From: an uncultured Clostridia bacterium | GTDB taxonomy: Bacteria > Bacillota > Clostridia > UMGS1810 | Length of the DNA stretch: 64,000 nucleotides | Direction: 5' to 3' | Assembly (NCBI GenBank): GCA_934454585.1 | Contig: CAKSFP010000013.1 | Location: 12,712-76,711, forward strand | In this document: positions 41,049 through 50,224 of the stretch, piece after piece | Numbering within the stretch: position 1 is the stretch's first letter | Layout of the letters: each line of letters begins with the position of its first letter | Notes under the pieces: model-generated | Seen by the model: the letters and a program-made list of their open reading frames with translations, nothing else | Told to the model about the DNA's origin: nothing | The model's database searches: none | Made by a program: the position numbers and the translations under genes

Positions 41049-42572
41049 ATGAAAAACATCAGGAAAAAATTCACTCTTGCGACAGCGCTGCTGCTCGTGA
41101 TTGTCACTATGTTCAACTTCACTCTCGCATTTGCGGATGATGACACTCAGACCGACTCACAGTTTACCGGCGAATATTCACAGACCATTGTGCGCATGGC
41201 TATGTCCATAGTCAAGGCAAACTACAGGTTCGACATAACCGATGAAGATCTGTACCGCAACGCCCTCAACCAGGTGCTCAAAGAACACCCCGAGGTGTGG
41301 GAATCCGCTTTTCGCGGCATATATGACAACCTTGACAAACACTCGATGTATTTTGACAAAGACGAATACCAGGCATTTTTGCAAAGTCTTAGCGGAGAAA
41401 TCTGCGGCATAGGCGTCGGCATAATGGAATTTGACGAAGGTCTGCTTGTGACAAATGTCTACGATGACTCCCCTGCCGCCGGTGCGGGGCTGATGGCAGG
41501 CGACATTATCACCCATGCCGACGGCACGGATATCCGCGGAATGGAATATAATATAGCGAAGTCATACATAGCCGGAGAGGAAGGCACATCCGTTACAATC
41601 GGCTATGTGCGCAACGGAGAGTATGCCGAGGCGACTATGGCGAGAAAAAAAATCACCGTCGAATCGGGCGTGTACTACCCCGTCGAGAACAACACCGTCG
41701 GCTACATAAAACTCTACAGCTTTGACGAGCACGCAAACGCATTTGTGCAATCGGCACTGAGCGATTTTGACAAACTCGGCATCAAAAACATCATCATGGA
41801 TCTGCGCAACAACCCCGGCGGCAGCCTGGCAGTGCTGCGCGATGTCTGCCAGAACTTCATCCCGGCAGGACCGGTAATCCACATTGAATACAAAAATCCG
41901 CTGCGCAGCTACTCACTGGATTCCACAAACAAAAATCCGCGCTACAAACTGATCGTGCTGACAAACGAGAACAGCGCGTCGGCGGCAGAGGCTTTCTCCG
42001 GCGCAGTGCAGGACACGGGTGTGGGCATAGTTGTCGGTTCGCAGAGCTACGGCAAGGGCACTATGCAGAATGTAGTAAAATTCAAGGTGGGCGGCGGCAT
42101 AAAGCTGACCGAGGCGGTATATCTGACCCCAAACAAGCGCAACATAAACAACATAGGCATAGAACCCGACCTCAAGGTAAAGGACAGCGAGATAAAATAC
42201 GCTGACGCAAACCTGAACAAAATCACCTATGAAAGAGCGCTGAACCCCGGTGATTCCGGCTCGGATGTGCTCGCAGTCAAGGAGAGGCTTTCGCTCCTCG
42301 GCTACAATGTGACAACCGCCACGGACATATATGACGATGCCACACTTTTTGCTATAAAGAAATTTCAGCAGACAAAGGGTCTGCCCGAGAGCAGCGAGAT
42401 AGACATCAAAACTCAGCTTGAGCTTGAGAATATGTTCATCGGTCAGACGGTGAGCGACAACAAGGTGATGAACACCGCACTTGAAATTTTCCGCACAAAC
42501 ACTCTTGACAGCTACAAGCACAAGTGGTCACCGGATGACTACAAGATTCTTGAAGAAAAGAAAAACAAATAA
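41049..42572 (+). CDS. C-terminal processing protease (S41, CtpA) with peptidoglycan-binding domain
   Basis: A 507-residue secreted or membrane-anchored serine protease. It has a signal peptide (residues 1-27, LLLVIVTMFNFTLAFA), then a PDZ domain (about 115-195, GIGVGIMEFDEGLLVTNVYD). The S41 domain has the Ser in NENSASAAEAFSGA (about 309) and Lys in QSYGKGTMQ (about 335), the Ser-Lys dyad of Ctp proteases. A PG_binding_1 module lies at about 395-460 (GDSGSDVLAVKERLSLLGYN). AAAGGAG precedes the ATG. It is likely a cell-wall-localised processing protease. Confidence 0.93.
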   Translation: MKNIRKKFTLATALLLVIVTMFNFTLAFADDDTQTDSQFTGEYSQTIVRMAMSIVKANYRFDITDEDLYRNALNQVLKEHPEVWESAFRGIYDNLDKHSMYFDKDEYQAFLQSLSGEICGIGVGIMEFDEGLLVTNVYDDSPAAGAGLMAGDIITHADGTDIRGMEYNIAKSYIAGEEGTSVTIGYVRNGEYAEATMARKKITVESGVYYPVENNTVGYIKLYSFDEHANAFVQSALSDFDKLGIKNIIMDLRNNPGGSLAVLRDVCQNFIPAGPVIHIEYKNPLRSYSLDSTNKNPRYKLIVLTNENSASAAEAFSGAVQDTGVGIVVGSQSYGKGTMQNVVKFKVGGGIKLTEAVYLTPNKRNINNIGIEPDLKVKDSEIKYADANLNKITYERALNPGDSGSDVLAVKERLSLLGYNVTTATDIYDDATLFAIKKFQQTKGLPESSEIDIKTQLELENMFIGQTVSDNKVMNTALEIFRTNTLDSYKHKWSPDDYKILEEKKNK

Positions 42573-42592
42573 TTTTTTGGGAGGATTTAATT

Positions 42593-42907
42593 ATGATTCG
42601 CAAAGGATTTAAGATGAAACTCTATGACGGCATGGAAAAAGAGTATGAAAAGAGACACAACGAGCTGTGGCAGGAGATGAAAGACGCCATCCATGAGCAC
42701 GGCGGCTCAAACTACTCCATCTTCTGGGACAAGGACACCAACATTCTGTTCGGCTACATAGAGATAGAGGACGAGGAACTCTGGGCAAAGCAGGCGGACA
42801 CCGCAATCAACCGCAAGTGGTGGGACTTCATGGCAAGCGTTATGGAGACAAATGCGGACAACAGTCCGGTAAGTGTTGATCTGCACGAGATGTTCCACCT
42901 CGATTGA
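42593..42907 (+). CDS. rhaM: L-rhamnose mutarotase
   Basis: A 104-residue RhaM/YiiL-type mutarotase interconverting alpha- and beta-L-rhamnose. KMKLYDGMEKEYEKRHNELW with conserved His, HGGSNYSIFWDKDTNILFGY, and the NRKWWDFMASVMETN plus LHEMFHLD ending are diagnostic. GGGAGG precedes the ATG. No rhamnose isomerase or kinase lies nearby, so the gene is isolated from its pathway here. Confidence 0.92.
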   Translation: MIRKGFKMKLYDGMEKEYEKRHNELWQEMKDAIHEHGGSNYSIFWDKDTNILFGYIEIEDEELWAKQADTAINRKWWDFMASVMETNADNSPVSVDLHEMFHLD

Positions 42908-42959
42908 CATTTTTCGTTTGTTTTGTGTGATACAATATTTACGGAAGGGCATAACAGCA

Positions 42960-43172
42960 AATCGGCTCGGAGTATATGTTGTGTATCCGCTCGACACGCT
43001 ACGGCGTCGAAACAAGCAGCGCATCGTGCGCTGCAAATCAAGGAATTTACAGCTTACTCGCTTTGCTGTTTCTCCTTCTTCCCAAAAAGGCGCGCTATGC
43101 TACCACCTTTTTGGGAGCCCCGTGGCATATAAATCTCGCCGATACACAACATATACCCCTCACCTTTGAGCA
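42960..43172 (-). repeat. Modular palindromic element, copy 3 (type-I ends, core A)
   Basis: Ends at 42972-42986 and 43142-43156 (GTATATGTTGTGTAT and its complement). The flanks show the whole element is reversed relative to copy 1: the CTCAAAGGTGAGGGG flank is on the right, read on minus. Once turned round, the core has the same orientation relative to its flanks as in copies 1 and 4. It fills the 329-bp gap 42908-43236. Confidence 0.85.
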
Positions 43173-43236
43173 AAACAGAACTCAGACGGCTGATACTACA
43201 TTGTCCTTCAAATCAAAAATTTTCGGAGTGACTTAA

Positions 43237-44010
43237 TTGATTAAGACAGTAAACGGACTAAAAATTAACTATTGTGAAAAAGGCGACGGCAAACTCGTCG
43301 TGCTCCTGCACGGATGGGGTTCCAACATATCGCTGTTCACATCTCTCATTGAGCTGATTTCAAAAAAATACAAAGCCGTCGCCATGGATATGCCCGGCTT
43401 CGGCGGCAGTGACGAGCCTCCCGAGCCGTGGTGCGTGGACGACTATGTGGATTTTGTGCTCGACTTTCTGAAAGATTACGATACCAAAGATGTGATATTC
43501 CTCGGCCATTCATTCGGCGGCAGAGTGATAATAAAAATGCTCTCGCGCAGCAATCTGCCCTTTGCGGCGAGCAAGGTGATACTGACCGGCAGCGCCGGAG
43601 TACTGCCGAAAAAATCATTCAAGCAGAGATTCAGATTGAAAATCTACAAAATGACAAAATCCATTCTGCTCTCCGCGCCGATAAAAAAACTCTTTCCGAA
43701 TGCACTGGAATCACTGCGCAGACGAAACGGCTCGGCGGACTACAACGCAGCGTCGCCCGTCATGCGCCAAAGCCTTGTAAAGGTCGTAAACGAAGATCTG
43801 GTGCCGCTGCTTGGCAAGATAACTCCGCCCACGCTCCTTGTGTGGGGCAGAAACGACACCGCCACCCCAATCGCCGACGGCGAGCTGATGGAGTCGCTCA
43901 TGCCGAATGCGGCGCTCACAGTGCTGGAGCACAGCGGTCACTACGCTTTTCTGGACGAGATGTTTGCGTTCAACAAGATAGCGGCGTCATTTTTAGAAAT
44001 AGAGGAGTAA
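43237..44010 (+). CDS. Alpha/beta hydrolase
   Basis: A 257-residue alpha/beta-hydrolase-fold protein. The oxyanion motif is VVLLHGWGSNISLF (residues 21-34), the nucleophile elbow is IFLGHSFGGRVIIKM (Ser near 90), the Asp is in WGRNDTATPIADGEL and the His in EHSGHYAFLDE. The only start near a ribosome site is TTG 43237 (CGGAGTG 7 bases upstream, in-frame stop just before it). The substrate is unknown. It is followed after 7 bases by the MurF-like gene, suggesting a linked role in envelope metabolism. Confidence 0.88.
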   Translation: MIKTVNGLKINYCEKGDGKLVVLLHGWGSNISLFTSLIELISKKYKAVAMDMPGFGGSDEPPEPWCVDDYVDFVLDFLKDYDTKDVIFLGHSFGGRVIIKMLSRSNLPFAASKVILTGSAGVLPKKSFKQRFRLKIYKMTKSILLSAPIKKLFPNALESLRRRNGSADYNAASPVMRQSLVKVVNEDLVPLLGKITPPTLLVWGRNDTATPIADGELMESLMPNAALTVLEHSGHYAFLDEMFAFNKIAASFLEIEE

Positions 44011-44017
44011 AAGACTC

Positions 44018-45568
44018 ATGATTATACCACTCATTCTTGTATCGGCGGCAATCACTGCGGCATCTGCCCTGTCCGCCGTCGAATGTCTGCATATGTTTCA
44101 GCTCAATTCATATCAGATAAAATCGCACCTCAACCGAATGAAGCAGAACCCGAAAAGACAGCTGCCCAACATTATATATGCGGCGCTGTCCCTTGTTGCG
44201 GCAGTTCTGCCGCCGACGGTGCGCTATATATACCTCACATTGCTCTTTGCGGCGGCAATATACACCTGCCGCCCGAAAAAAGCAAAAAAACCGCTTGTGT
44301 ACACTCCGCGCGTGCGCCGTCAGCTGCTCACCACGGCAATACTGTACATGACAGCCCCGATTGTCGGCGTGTGTACACACAGTTTTGACGCGGCGCTGAT
44401 AACGGCGGTTGCGTATTTTCTGCTGATACCGCTCCTCACCATGGCGGCGGGAGCAATCAACAGACCGATAGAGAAAGCCATAAGCAACGGATTCATCAAC
44501 GATGCAAAACGCATACTCAAATCCATGCCTAACATGAAAATAATCGGTGTGACGGGCAGTTACGGCAAAACAAGCGTGAAATACTGCCTCACCACACTGC
44601 TCAAAGCAAAATACAATGTGCTCATGACCCCGGGCAGCTTTAACACTCCCATGGGAGTAGTGCGCACGATAAGGGAACACCTGCGCCCCACCCACGAGAT
44701 ATTTGTGTGCGAGATGGGCGCGCGCCATGTGGGCGACATCAGGGAAATCTGCGACATAGTCCACCCCCATGACGGAATAATAACCTCCATAGGTCCTCAG
44801 CACCTGGAGACATTTCACACCATGGAAAACATAAAAAAGACCAAATTTGAGCTTGCCGACGCCTGCGGCAAGGACGGACTGCTGTTTGTGAACACCGATG
44901 ACGAAAACATCCGCTCAATGCTTGGCGGCAGAAGATACATCGGCTACGGCATCAATTCAAAAGACGGCTACAGCGCAAGGATAGAGTCTGTGAGCGAACG
45001 CGGCACACAGTTCACGGTCACCGCACCGAGCGGCGAGGGGTGTACATACAACACTCGGCTCATCGGCAGTCACAATGTGCTAAACATAGTCGGATGCATA
45101 GCCGTGGCAAACACCTACGGCATATCCCTTGCCGAGCTCAAACCCCAAGTGCGCATCCTGGAGCCGGTGCCCCACAGACTGGAGATAAAAAACAACGGTG
45201 CGGCGGTCATCATAGACGATGCCTACAACTCAAACCCGAGCGGCGCCAAGGCTGCACTTGATGTGTTCGCCGTATTTGACGGATTCAGAATCCTCGTCAC
45301 ACCGGGCATGGTGGAGCTGGGCGAAAAGCAAGACGAATGTAACCGCCGATTCGGAGAGGACGCCGCCCCGGTGTGCGATTATGTCATACTCGTGGGCAAG
45401 CGGCAGACCGAGAGCATATATGACGGATTGATATCGGCAAACTACCCAAAGGACAAAATATATGTCGCACCCAACATCAACGACGCCGTATCAAAAGCTT
45501 ATGCAATCAATTCCGACGGCAAAAAGAAGTTTATACTTCTTGAAAACGACTTGCCGGACAATTACTAA
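44018..45568 (+). CDS. Membrane-anchored MurF-like Mur ligase
   Basis: A 516-residue protein. Residues 1-150 contain about four hydrophobic helices (PLILVSAAITAASALSAVEC, LTTAILYMTAPIVGV and others). They are followed by a Mur ligase with IIGVTGSYGKTSVKY (ATP loop, about 178-190), PGSFNTPMGVVRTIREHL, VCEMGARHVGDIREI, RLIGSHNVLNIVGCIAVA and IIDDAYNSNPSGAKAALDVF, all MurF hallmarks. MurF adds D-Ala-D-Ala to UDP-MurNAc-tripeptide; the membrane N-terminus distinguishes this version. ddl lies 19 bases downstream, which fits the D-Ala-D-Ala step. Confidence 0.9.
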   Translation: MIIPLILVSAAITAASALSAVECLHMFQLNSYQIKSHLNRMKQNPKRQLPNIIYAALSLVAAVLPPTVRYIYLTLLFAAAIYTCRPKKAKKPLVYTPRVRRQLLTTAILYMTAPIVGVCTHSFDAALITAVAYFLLIPLLTMAAGAINRPIEKAISNGFINDAKRILKSMPNMKIIGVTGSYGKTSVKYCLTTLLKAKYNVLMTPGSFNTPMGVVRTIREHLRPTHEIFVCEMGARHVGDIREICDIVHPHDGIITSIGPQHLETFHTMENIKKTKFELADACGKDGLLFVNTDDENIRSMLGGRRYIGYGINSKDGYSARIESVSERGTQFTVTAPSGEGCTYNTRLIGSHNVLNIVGCIAVANTYGISLAELKPQVRILEPVPHRLEIKNNGAAVIIDDAYNSNPSGAKAALDVFAVFDGFRILVTPGMVELGEKQDECNRRFGEDAAPVCDYVILVGKRQTESIYDGLISANYPKDKIYVAPNINDAVSKAYAINSDGKKKFILLENDLPDNY

Positions 45569-45587
45569 TAACTGGAGGTTTTATTCT

Positions 45588-46796
45588 ATGAAAATCAGAG
45601 TCGGAGTTCTGTTCGGCGGCAAAAGCACCGAGCACGAAATATCAATCATATCGGCAATCCAGGCAATCAACTATCTCGACAGAGACAAGTACGATGTCAC
45701 ACCGATATACATTTCAAAAAACAATGAGTTCTATGTCGGCGAGGGCATAGGAAAAATAGAGAGCTACACCGGGCTTGACTCTCTGCTTGCGTCGAGCAAG
45801 CGCGTTGTGCTCATTAACGACGCCGACAGAGTGAAGATAATGCAGTATCCGCCGAAGAAATTCGGCAGCAGCATCATCGGTGAGCTTGACATACTCTTCC
45901 CCATTGTCCACGGCACCAACGCCGAGGACGGCACTCTGCAGGGATTCATATCCATGCTCAATGTGCCCTATGTCGGCTGTGATGTCACCGCGTCCGCAGT
46001 CGGCATGGACAAATATGTGATGAAAACCGTATTGAACGAGAACAACATCCCCGTGCTCGACTGTCTGCGGCTCACAAGTGCGGAATTTGACTCGGACGAG
46101 GACGCGCTGATATCGGCAATTGAAGAAAAAATCGGGTACCCGGTCATCATCAAGCCGATCAACCTTGGCTCAAGCATAGGCATATCAAAGGCAAAAGACA
46201 GAGACGAGCTGAAAAACTCACTCGACACGGCATTCTCATTTGCGGACAAAATCCTTGCCGAGAGAGCGATAACAAATCTTAAAGAAATCAACTGCGCAGT
46301 GCTCGGCGACACCGACGACGCACAGGCGTCCGAGTGTGAGGAGCCTGTGAACAGCGACGACATACTCAGCTTTGATGACAAGTACATCAGCGGTGCCAAG
46401 GGCGGCAAAAACGGCGCAAAGAGCGGCGGCAGCAAAGGCATGGCAAGCCTTAAGCGCAAAATCCCGGCGGACATAAGCGAGGAGCGCCGCGCCGAGATAC
46501 GCGACATGGCTGTGAAAGCTTTCAAATGCCTGGGCTGCAACGGTGTTACGCGCATAGACTTTATGATAGACATGGACGAGGACAAAGTTTATCTCAACGA
46601 GGTCAACACCATTCCCGGGTCGCTGTCCTTCTACCTTTGGGAGCCTGTAGGTCTGCCCTATGCAAAGCTGCTTGACAACATGATCAACCTCGGTTTCAAG
46701 CGCGAAAGGGAGCAGAGCCGGCTCACATTCTCCTTTGATTCCAATGTGCTTGAGGGAATACACCTCGGCGGCGGAGCAAAGGGAAGTAAAATGTGA
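45588..46796 (+). CDS. ddl: D-alanine--D-alanine ligase
   Basis: A 402-residue ATP-grasp ligase. VGVLFGGKSTEHEISIISAI is at the N-terminus, VHGTNAEDGTLQGFISMLNV in the middle, and the metal/ATP motif ITRIDFMIDMDEDKVYLNEVN-like VTRIDFMIDMDED, then LNEVNTIPGSLSFYLWEPVG, near the end. There is a Gly/Lys-rich insertion (AKGGKNGAKSGGSKGMASL, about residues 268-290) in the omega loop, and a C-terminal extension makes it longer than the usual ~350 residues. GGAGG precedes ATG 45588. It is coupled to the MurF-like gene. Confidence 0.95.
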   Translation: MKIRVGVLFGGKSTEHEISIISAIQAINYLDRDKYDVTPIYISKNNEFYVGEGIGKIESYTGLDSLLASSKRVVLINDADRVKIMQYPPKKFGSSIIGELDILFPIVHGTNAEDGTLQGFISMLNVPYVGCDVTASAVGMDKYVMKTVLNENNIPVLDCLRLTSAEFDSDEDALISAIEEKIGYPVIIKPINLGSSIGISKAKDRDELKNSLDTAFSFADKILAERAITNLKEINCAVLGDTDDAQASECEEPVNSDDILSFDDKYISGAKGGKNGAKSGGSKGMASLKRKIPADISEERRAEIRDMAVKAFKCLGCNGVTRIDFMIDMDEDKVYLNEVNTIPGSLSFYLWEPVGLPYAKLLDNMINLGFKREREQSRLTFSFDSNVLEGIHLGGGAKGSKM

Positions 46797-46835
46797 TTTT
46801 TTTGGAAAAAAGGGATTGAAAAAAAATCATTTTTG
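46794..46835 (+). terminator. AT-rich hairpin after ddl
   Basis: TGATTTTTTT (46794-46803) can pair with AAAAAAATCA (46820-46829), followed by TTTTT. It is weak and purely A/T. Confidence 0.35.
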
Positions 46836-46891
46836 ATTTATAATATTGTTGTTTATCGGTTATGTAGATTATATTAACATTGAATGTTTTT

Positions 46892-47107
46892 ACAACCCCT
46901 CAGTCAGTGTGTTTATATTATTTTTAATATAAACACGCTGACAGCTCCCCTTGCACAGGGGAGCCTATCGCCCGGACGATAATTTACTCAAAGGCGAGAG
47001 GGATATGTTGTGTATCAGCGAGATCCATAGCGAACGCGTGTCGAGCAGGTACATAACATATCCCTTGAGACGGTGCACTGTGTTGTGCAAGTTACCTGAG
47101 GGGCTGT
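46892..47107 (+). repeat. CCCTCAG-type repeat with palindromic element copy 5 nested inside
   Basis: Outer arms ACAACCCCTCAG (46892-46903) and CTGAGGGGCTGT (47096-47107). Inside are an AT hairpin (GTGTTTATATTATTTT / AATATAAACAC), CTCCCCTTGCACAGGGGAG, and then a modular palindromic element with ends GGGATATGTTGTGTAT (47000-47015) and GTACATAACATATCCC (47049-47064). The interior is only 33 bases (CGAGATCCATAG plus GCGTGTCGAGCAG): core A is absent. It fills the gap between ddl and proS; no T-box is seen. Confidence 0.82.
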
Positions 47108-47175
47108 AAAGAATATCGAATATCAATATATTCACTCAATTCAACCGAATATTTATGTTAGAGAGGTACATACCA

Positions 47176-48876
47176 ATGAGATTATCAAAATACTTACTGC
47201 CAACCCTCAGAGAGGTTCCTGCGGAGGCGGAAATACTCAGCCACCAGCTCATGCTCAGAGCCGGACTGATGAGAAAACTTGCATCGGGAGTGTATTCTTA
47301 CCTTCCGCTGGGATTCAAGGCACTCAAGAATATAGAAAAAATCGTGCGCGACGGCATGGACAGACACGACGCCCAGGAGCTGATCATGTCTGCCCTGCTG
47401 CCGAAAGAATATTATGAGGCATCGGGCAGATGGGAAGTTTTCGGCCCCGAGATGTTCAAACTCAAAGACAGAAACGACAGAGATTTCTGCCTCGGACCGA
47501 CTCACGAGGAGATCTTCACCGACACGGTTAAGGCGTTTGTCAAGTCATACAAACAGCTGCCGCTCACCCTGTATCAGATTCAGACCAAGTACAGAGACGA
47601 GCGCCGCCCCAGATTCGGCGTTATCCGCAGCAGAGAATTTATCATGAAGGACGCCTACAGTTTCGACCGTGACGAAGCGGGACTCGATGCGTCATATAAA
47701 AATATGTATGACGCATACAGAGAGATTTTTGACAAAATGGAGCTTGACTACCTGATAGTCGACGCGGATTCCGGCGCCATGGGCGGCTCGGGTTCGCAGG
47801 AATTCATGGTTAAATCCGAAGTCGGCGAGGACACCATAGCTCACTGCAACTGCGGCTACTGCGCAAATATAGAGAAAGCCGAGTGCGTGCCCTCAGAGCC
47901 GATGTCCGACGAGGCGGAGGCGGAGCTTAAAAAAATACATACGCCCAACTCAAAGACTATTGAGGAGCTGACTTCATTCCTCAACTCATCGCCGAAGAAA
48001 TTTGCAAAGACAATACTCTACAAGGCGGACGACGATTTTGTGGCGGTCATGGTGCGCGGTGACAGAGAGATAAACGAAACAAAACTTGCAAATCACCTGG
48101 GCTGCATAGACTTGGAGCTTGCCGATGCCGCTGATGTGGTGCGCATAACCAACGCCAAAGTCGGTTTTGCCGGACCTGTCGGAATCGGCATCAAGGTGAT
48201 TGCCGACAAAGAGGTTGCAAACATGAAAAACTTCATCGTCGGCGCAAACGAGACGGATATGCACTATAAAAATGTAAACATAGGCAGAGATTTTAACCCC
48301 GATTTTGTGGGCGACTTCCGCAACATAGTCGAGGGCGACATCTGCCCGAAATGCGGCGGTGTAATCGACACCTGCCAGGGCATAGAGGTTGGACACATAT
48401 TCAAGCTCGGCACAAAGTACACCGACGCCATGAACTGCAAGATTCTTGACGAAAACGGCAAGGAGCTCACCGTAATCATGGGTTGCTACGGTATAGGCGT
48501 CACCAGGTGCATGGCGGCTATCATAGAACAAAACTGCGACGAATCCGGCATTGTGTGGCCCATGAGCGTTGCGCCCTATCAGGCTATTGTAATCCCCGTA
48601 AACGCCAAGGACGAAACCCAGGTTGCACTTGCGGAGAAGATTTATGCGGATCTGTGCGCAGCGGGCATAGACACACTGCTTGACGACAGAAACGAGCGCC
48701 CCGGAGTCAAGTTCAAAGACGCCGACCTCATCGGAATACCACTGAGAATCAATGTCGGCAAAAAGGCTGCGGACGGCATTGTTGAATACAAAGTGAGAAA
48801 GAGCGGCGAGATGACCGAAATCACCGTTGACGAGGCAATCGCAAATGTGATATCAGAGGTTAATAAGGCAAAATGA
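47176..48876 (+). CDS. proS: Prolyl-tRNA synthetase (bacterial type)
   Basis: A 566-residue class II synthetase with the inserted editing domain. Motif 1 is around SGVYSYLPLGFKALKNIEKI, motif 2 around KYRDERRPRFGVIRSREFIM and motif 3 around GCYGIGVTRCMAAIIEQN. The INS editing domain is roughly residues 225-385 (ELTSFLNSSPKKFAKTILYK). The ATG at 47176 with AGAGAGG is chosen; the frame opens at 47155. It heads a tight proS-lspA-rluD operon. Confidence 0.97.
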   Translation: MRLSKYLLPTLREVPAEAEILSHQLMLRAGLMRKLASGVYSYLPLGFKALKNIEKIVRDGMDRHDAQELIMSALLPKEYYEASGRWEVFGPEMFKLKDRNDRDFCLGPTHEEIFTDTVKAFVKSYKQLPLTLYQIQTKYRDERRPRFGVIRSREFIMKDAYSFDRDEAGLDASYKNMYDAYREIFDKMELDYLIVDADSGAMGGSGSQEFMVKSEVGEDTIAHCNCGYCANIEKAECVPSEPMSDEAEAELKKIHTPNSKTIEELTSFLNSSPKKFAKTILYKADDDFVAVMVRGDREINETKLANHLGCIDLELADAADVVRITNAKVGFAGPVGIGIKVIADKEVANMKNFIVGANETDMHYKNVNIGRDFNPDFVGDFRNIVEGDICPKCGGVIDTCQGIEVGHIFKLGTKYTDAMNCKILDENGKELTVIMGCYGIGVTRCMAAIIEQNCDESGIVWPMSVAPYQAIVIPVNAKDETQVALAEKIYADLCAAGIDTLLDDRNERPGVKFKDADLIGIPLRINVGKKAADGIVEYKVRKSGEMTEITVDEAIANVISEVNKAK

Positions 48877-49334
48877 TTACAACATCGATAATACTCATTC
48901 TTCTGGCCGCCGCAGACCAGTTGACCAAATTTCTTGCACTTATTTTTCTCAAACCCATATCGACAAAGGTGCTCATCAAAGGAGTGCTCAGTCTGACATA
49001 TGTAGAAAACTACGGCGCGGCATTCGGTATGCTGCAAAACTCGCGCTGGGTGTTCATCACACTCACCATTGCCATAATCTCTGCGATATTGGCATATCGC
49101 ATAAGGAGCGGCGAGAACGGCAAGCTGTTCAACTCCGCGTCGCTTCTTCTGATATCAGGCGGCATGAGCAACCTGATCGACAGAATCTTTCGCGGATATG
49201 TGGTGGACATGATTCAGTTCACATTCATAGACTACCCCGTGTTCAACTTTGCGGACTGCTGTGTGGTGGCCGGCGCCGTGCTCATGTGCATTTATGTACT
49301 GCGCAGGGACTCAGATGAGGATAAAGAGATATGA
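48873..49334 (+). CDS. lspA: Lipoprotein signal peptidase
   Basis: A 153-residue inner-membrane aspartic peptidase with four hydrophobic helices. Conserved AADQLTKFLA, VENYGAAFGMLQ, SGGMSNLIDRIFRGYVVDM (first catalytic Asp near 103) and VFNFADCCVVAGA (second near 127) are all present. It cleaves the signal peptide from prolipoproteins, such as the GerAC protein of this window. The ATG overlaps the proS stop (ATGA). Confidence 0.96.
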   Translation: MITTSIILILLAAADQLTKFLALIFLKPISTKVLIKGVLSLTYVENYGAAFGMLQNSRWVFITLTIAIISAILAYRIRSGENGKLFNSASLLLISGGMSNLIDRIFRGYVVDMIQFTFIDYPVFNFADCCVVAGAVLMCIYVLRRDSDEDKEI

Positions 49335-50224
49335 TACTGATCTGCGATAAGCCAAGCGAGAGAATAGACAAATATGTCACTGCGGACGGGCTCACCCGTT
49401 CGCAGATTCAAAAACTGATAGAAAACGGCGACATCACCGTGAACGGAAGATGCGTCAAACCAAACTATAAACTAAAGCTCAACGATGAAATAAACATCAC
49501 CTTACCCGAGCCGAAAGAGGCAGACATCAAGGCAGAAAACATTCCCCTCGACATAGTGTACGAGGACAACGATCTGCTTGTGGTAAACAAACCGCGCGGC
49601 ATGGTGGTGCATCCGGCGCCCGGCAACTATGAAGGCACATTGGTAAATGCGCTGATGTATCACTGCAAGGATTCGCTCAGCGGCATAAACGGAGTGCTGC
49701 GCCCGGGCATAGTGCACAGGATAGACAAAGACACATCGGGTCTGTTGCTTGTGGCAAAGACCAACGAAGCGCATCTGTCGCTTGCGGGCCAGCTCAAGGA
49801 AAAGACAACAAAGCGAGAGTATGTGTGCATAGTAAACGGCCTGCTCAAGTCAAAGAGCGGCACCATAGACGCCCCAATCGGCAGACACCCCACATCGAGG
49901 CTGAAGATGACCGTGACGGCATCGAACTCAAAGAACGCCGTCACCCACTTCAAGGTACTTGAATATCTGAACAATGCGACCTATGTGTCGTGCCGCCTGG
50001 AGACGGGCAGAACTCATCAGATAAGGGTTCATATGCAATACATCGGTCACAGCATACTGGGCGACCCGGTGTATGCGTCAAAAGATCCCTATCACCTGAA
50101 CGGACAGGCGCTCCACGCGCGGCTGATAGGTTTCACTCACCCGACAAGCGGCAAATATATGGAGTTCACGGCAGAGCCGCCGCAGTATTTTCTCGACTTG
50201 CTCGACAAACTCCGTGTTCAATAA
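49331..50224 (+). CDS. RluD-family 23S rRNA/tRNA pseudouridine synthase
   Basis: A 297-residue enzyme. The N-terminal S4 RNA-binding domain (RIDKYVTADGLTRSQIQKLI, GDITVNGRCVKPNYKLKLND) is followed by the pseudouridine synthase domain with VVNKPRGMVVHPAPGN and the catalytic RPGIVHRIDKDTSGLLLVAK (Asp near residue 131), then LETGRTHQIRVHMQYIGHSI. ATGA overlaps the lspA stop. An lspA-rluD pair is common in Firmicutes. Its 3' end converges on the small ger-operon gene, overlapping by 7 bases. Confidence 0.94.
   Translation: MILICDKPSERIDKYVTADGLTRSQIQKLIENGDITVNGRCVKPNYKLKLNDEINITLPEPKEADIKAENIPLDIVYEDNDLLVVNKPRGMVVHPAPGNYEGTLVNALMYHCKDSLSGINGVLRPGIVHRIDKDTSGLLLVAKTNEAHLSLAGQLKEKTTKREYVCIVNGLLKSKSGTIDAPIGRHPTSRLKMTVTASNSKNAVTHFKVLEYLNNATYVSCRLETGRTHQIRVHMQYIGHSILGDPVYASKDPYHLNGQALHARLIGFTHPTSGKYMEFTAEPPQYFLDLLDKLRVQ

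Noticed and set aside
46797..47175. A T-box or other riboswitch before proS
   Set aside because: The leader consists of nested repeat elements. I see no specifier stem or T-box sequence ahead of a terminator.
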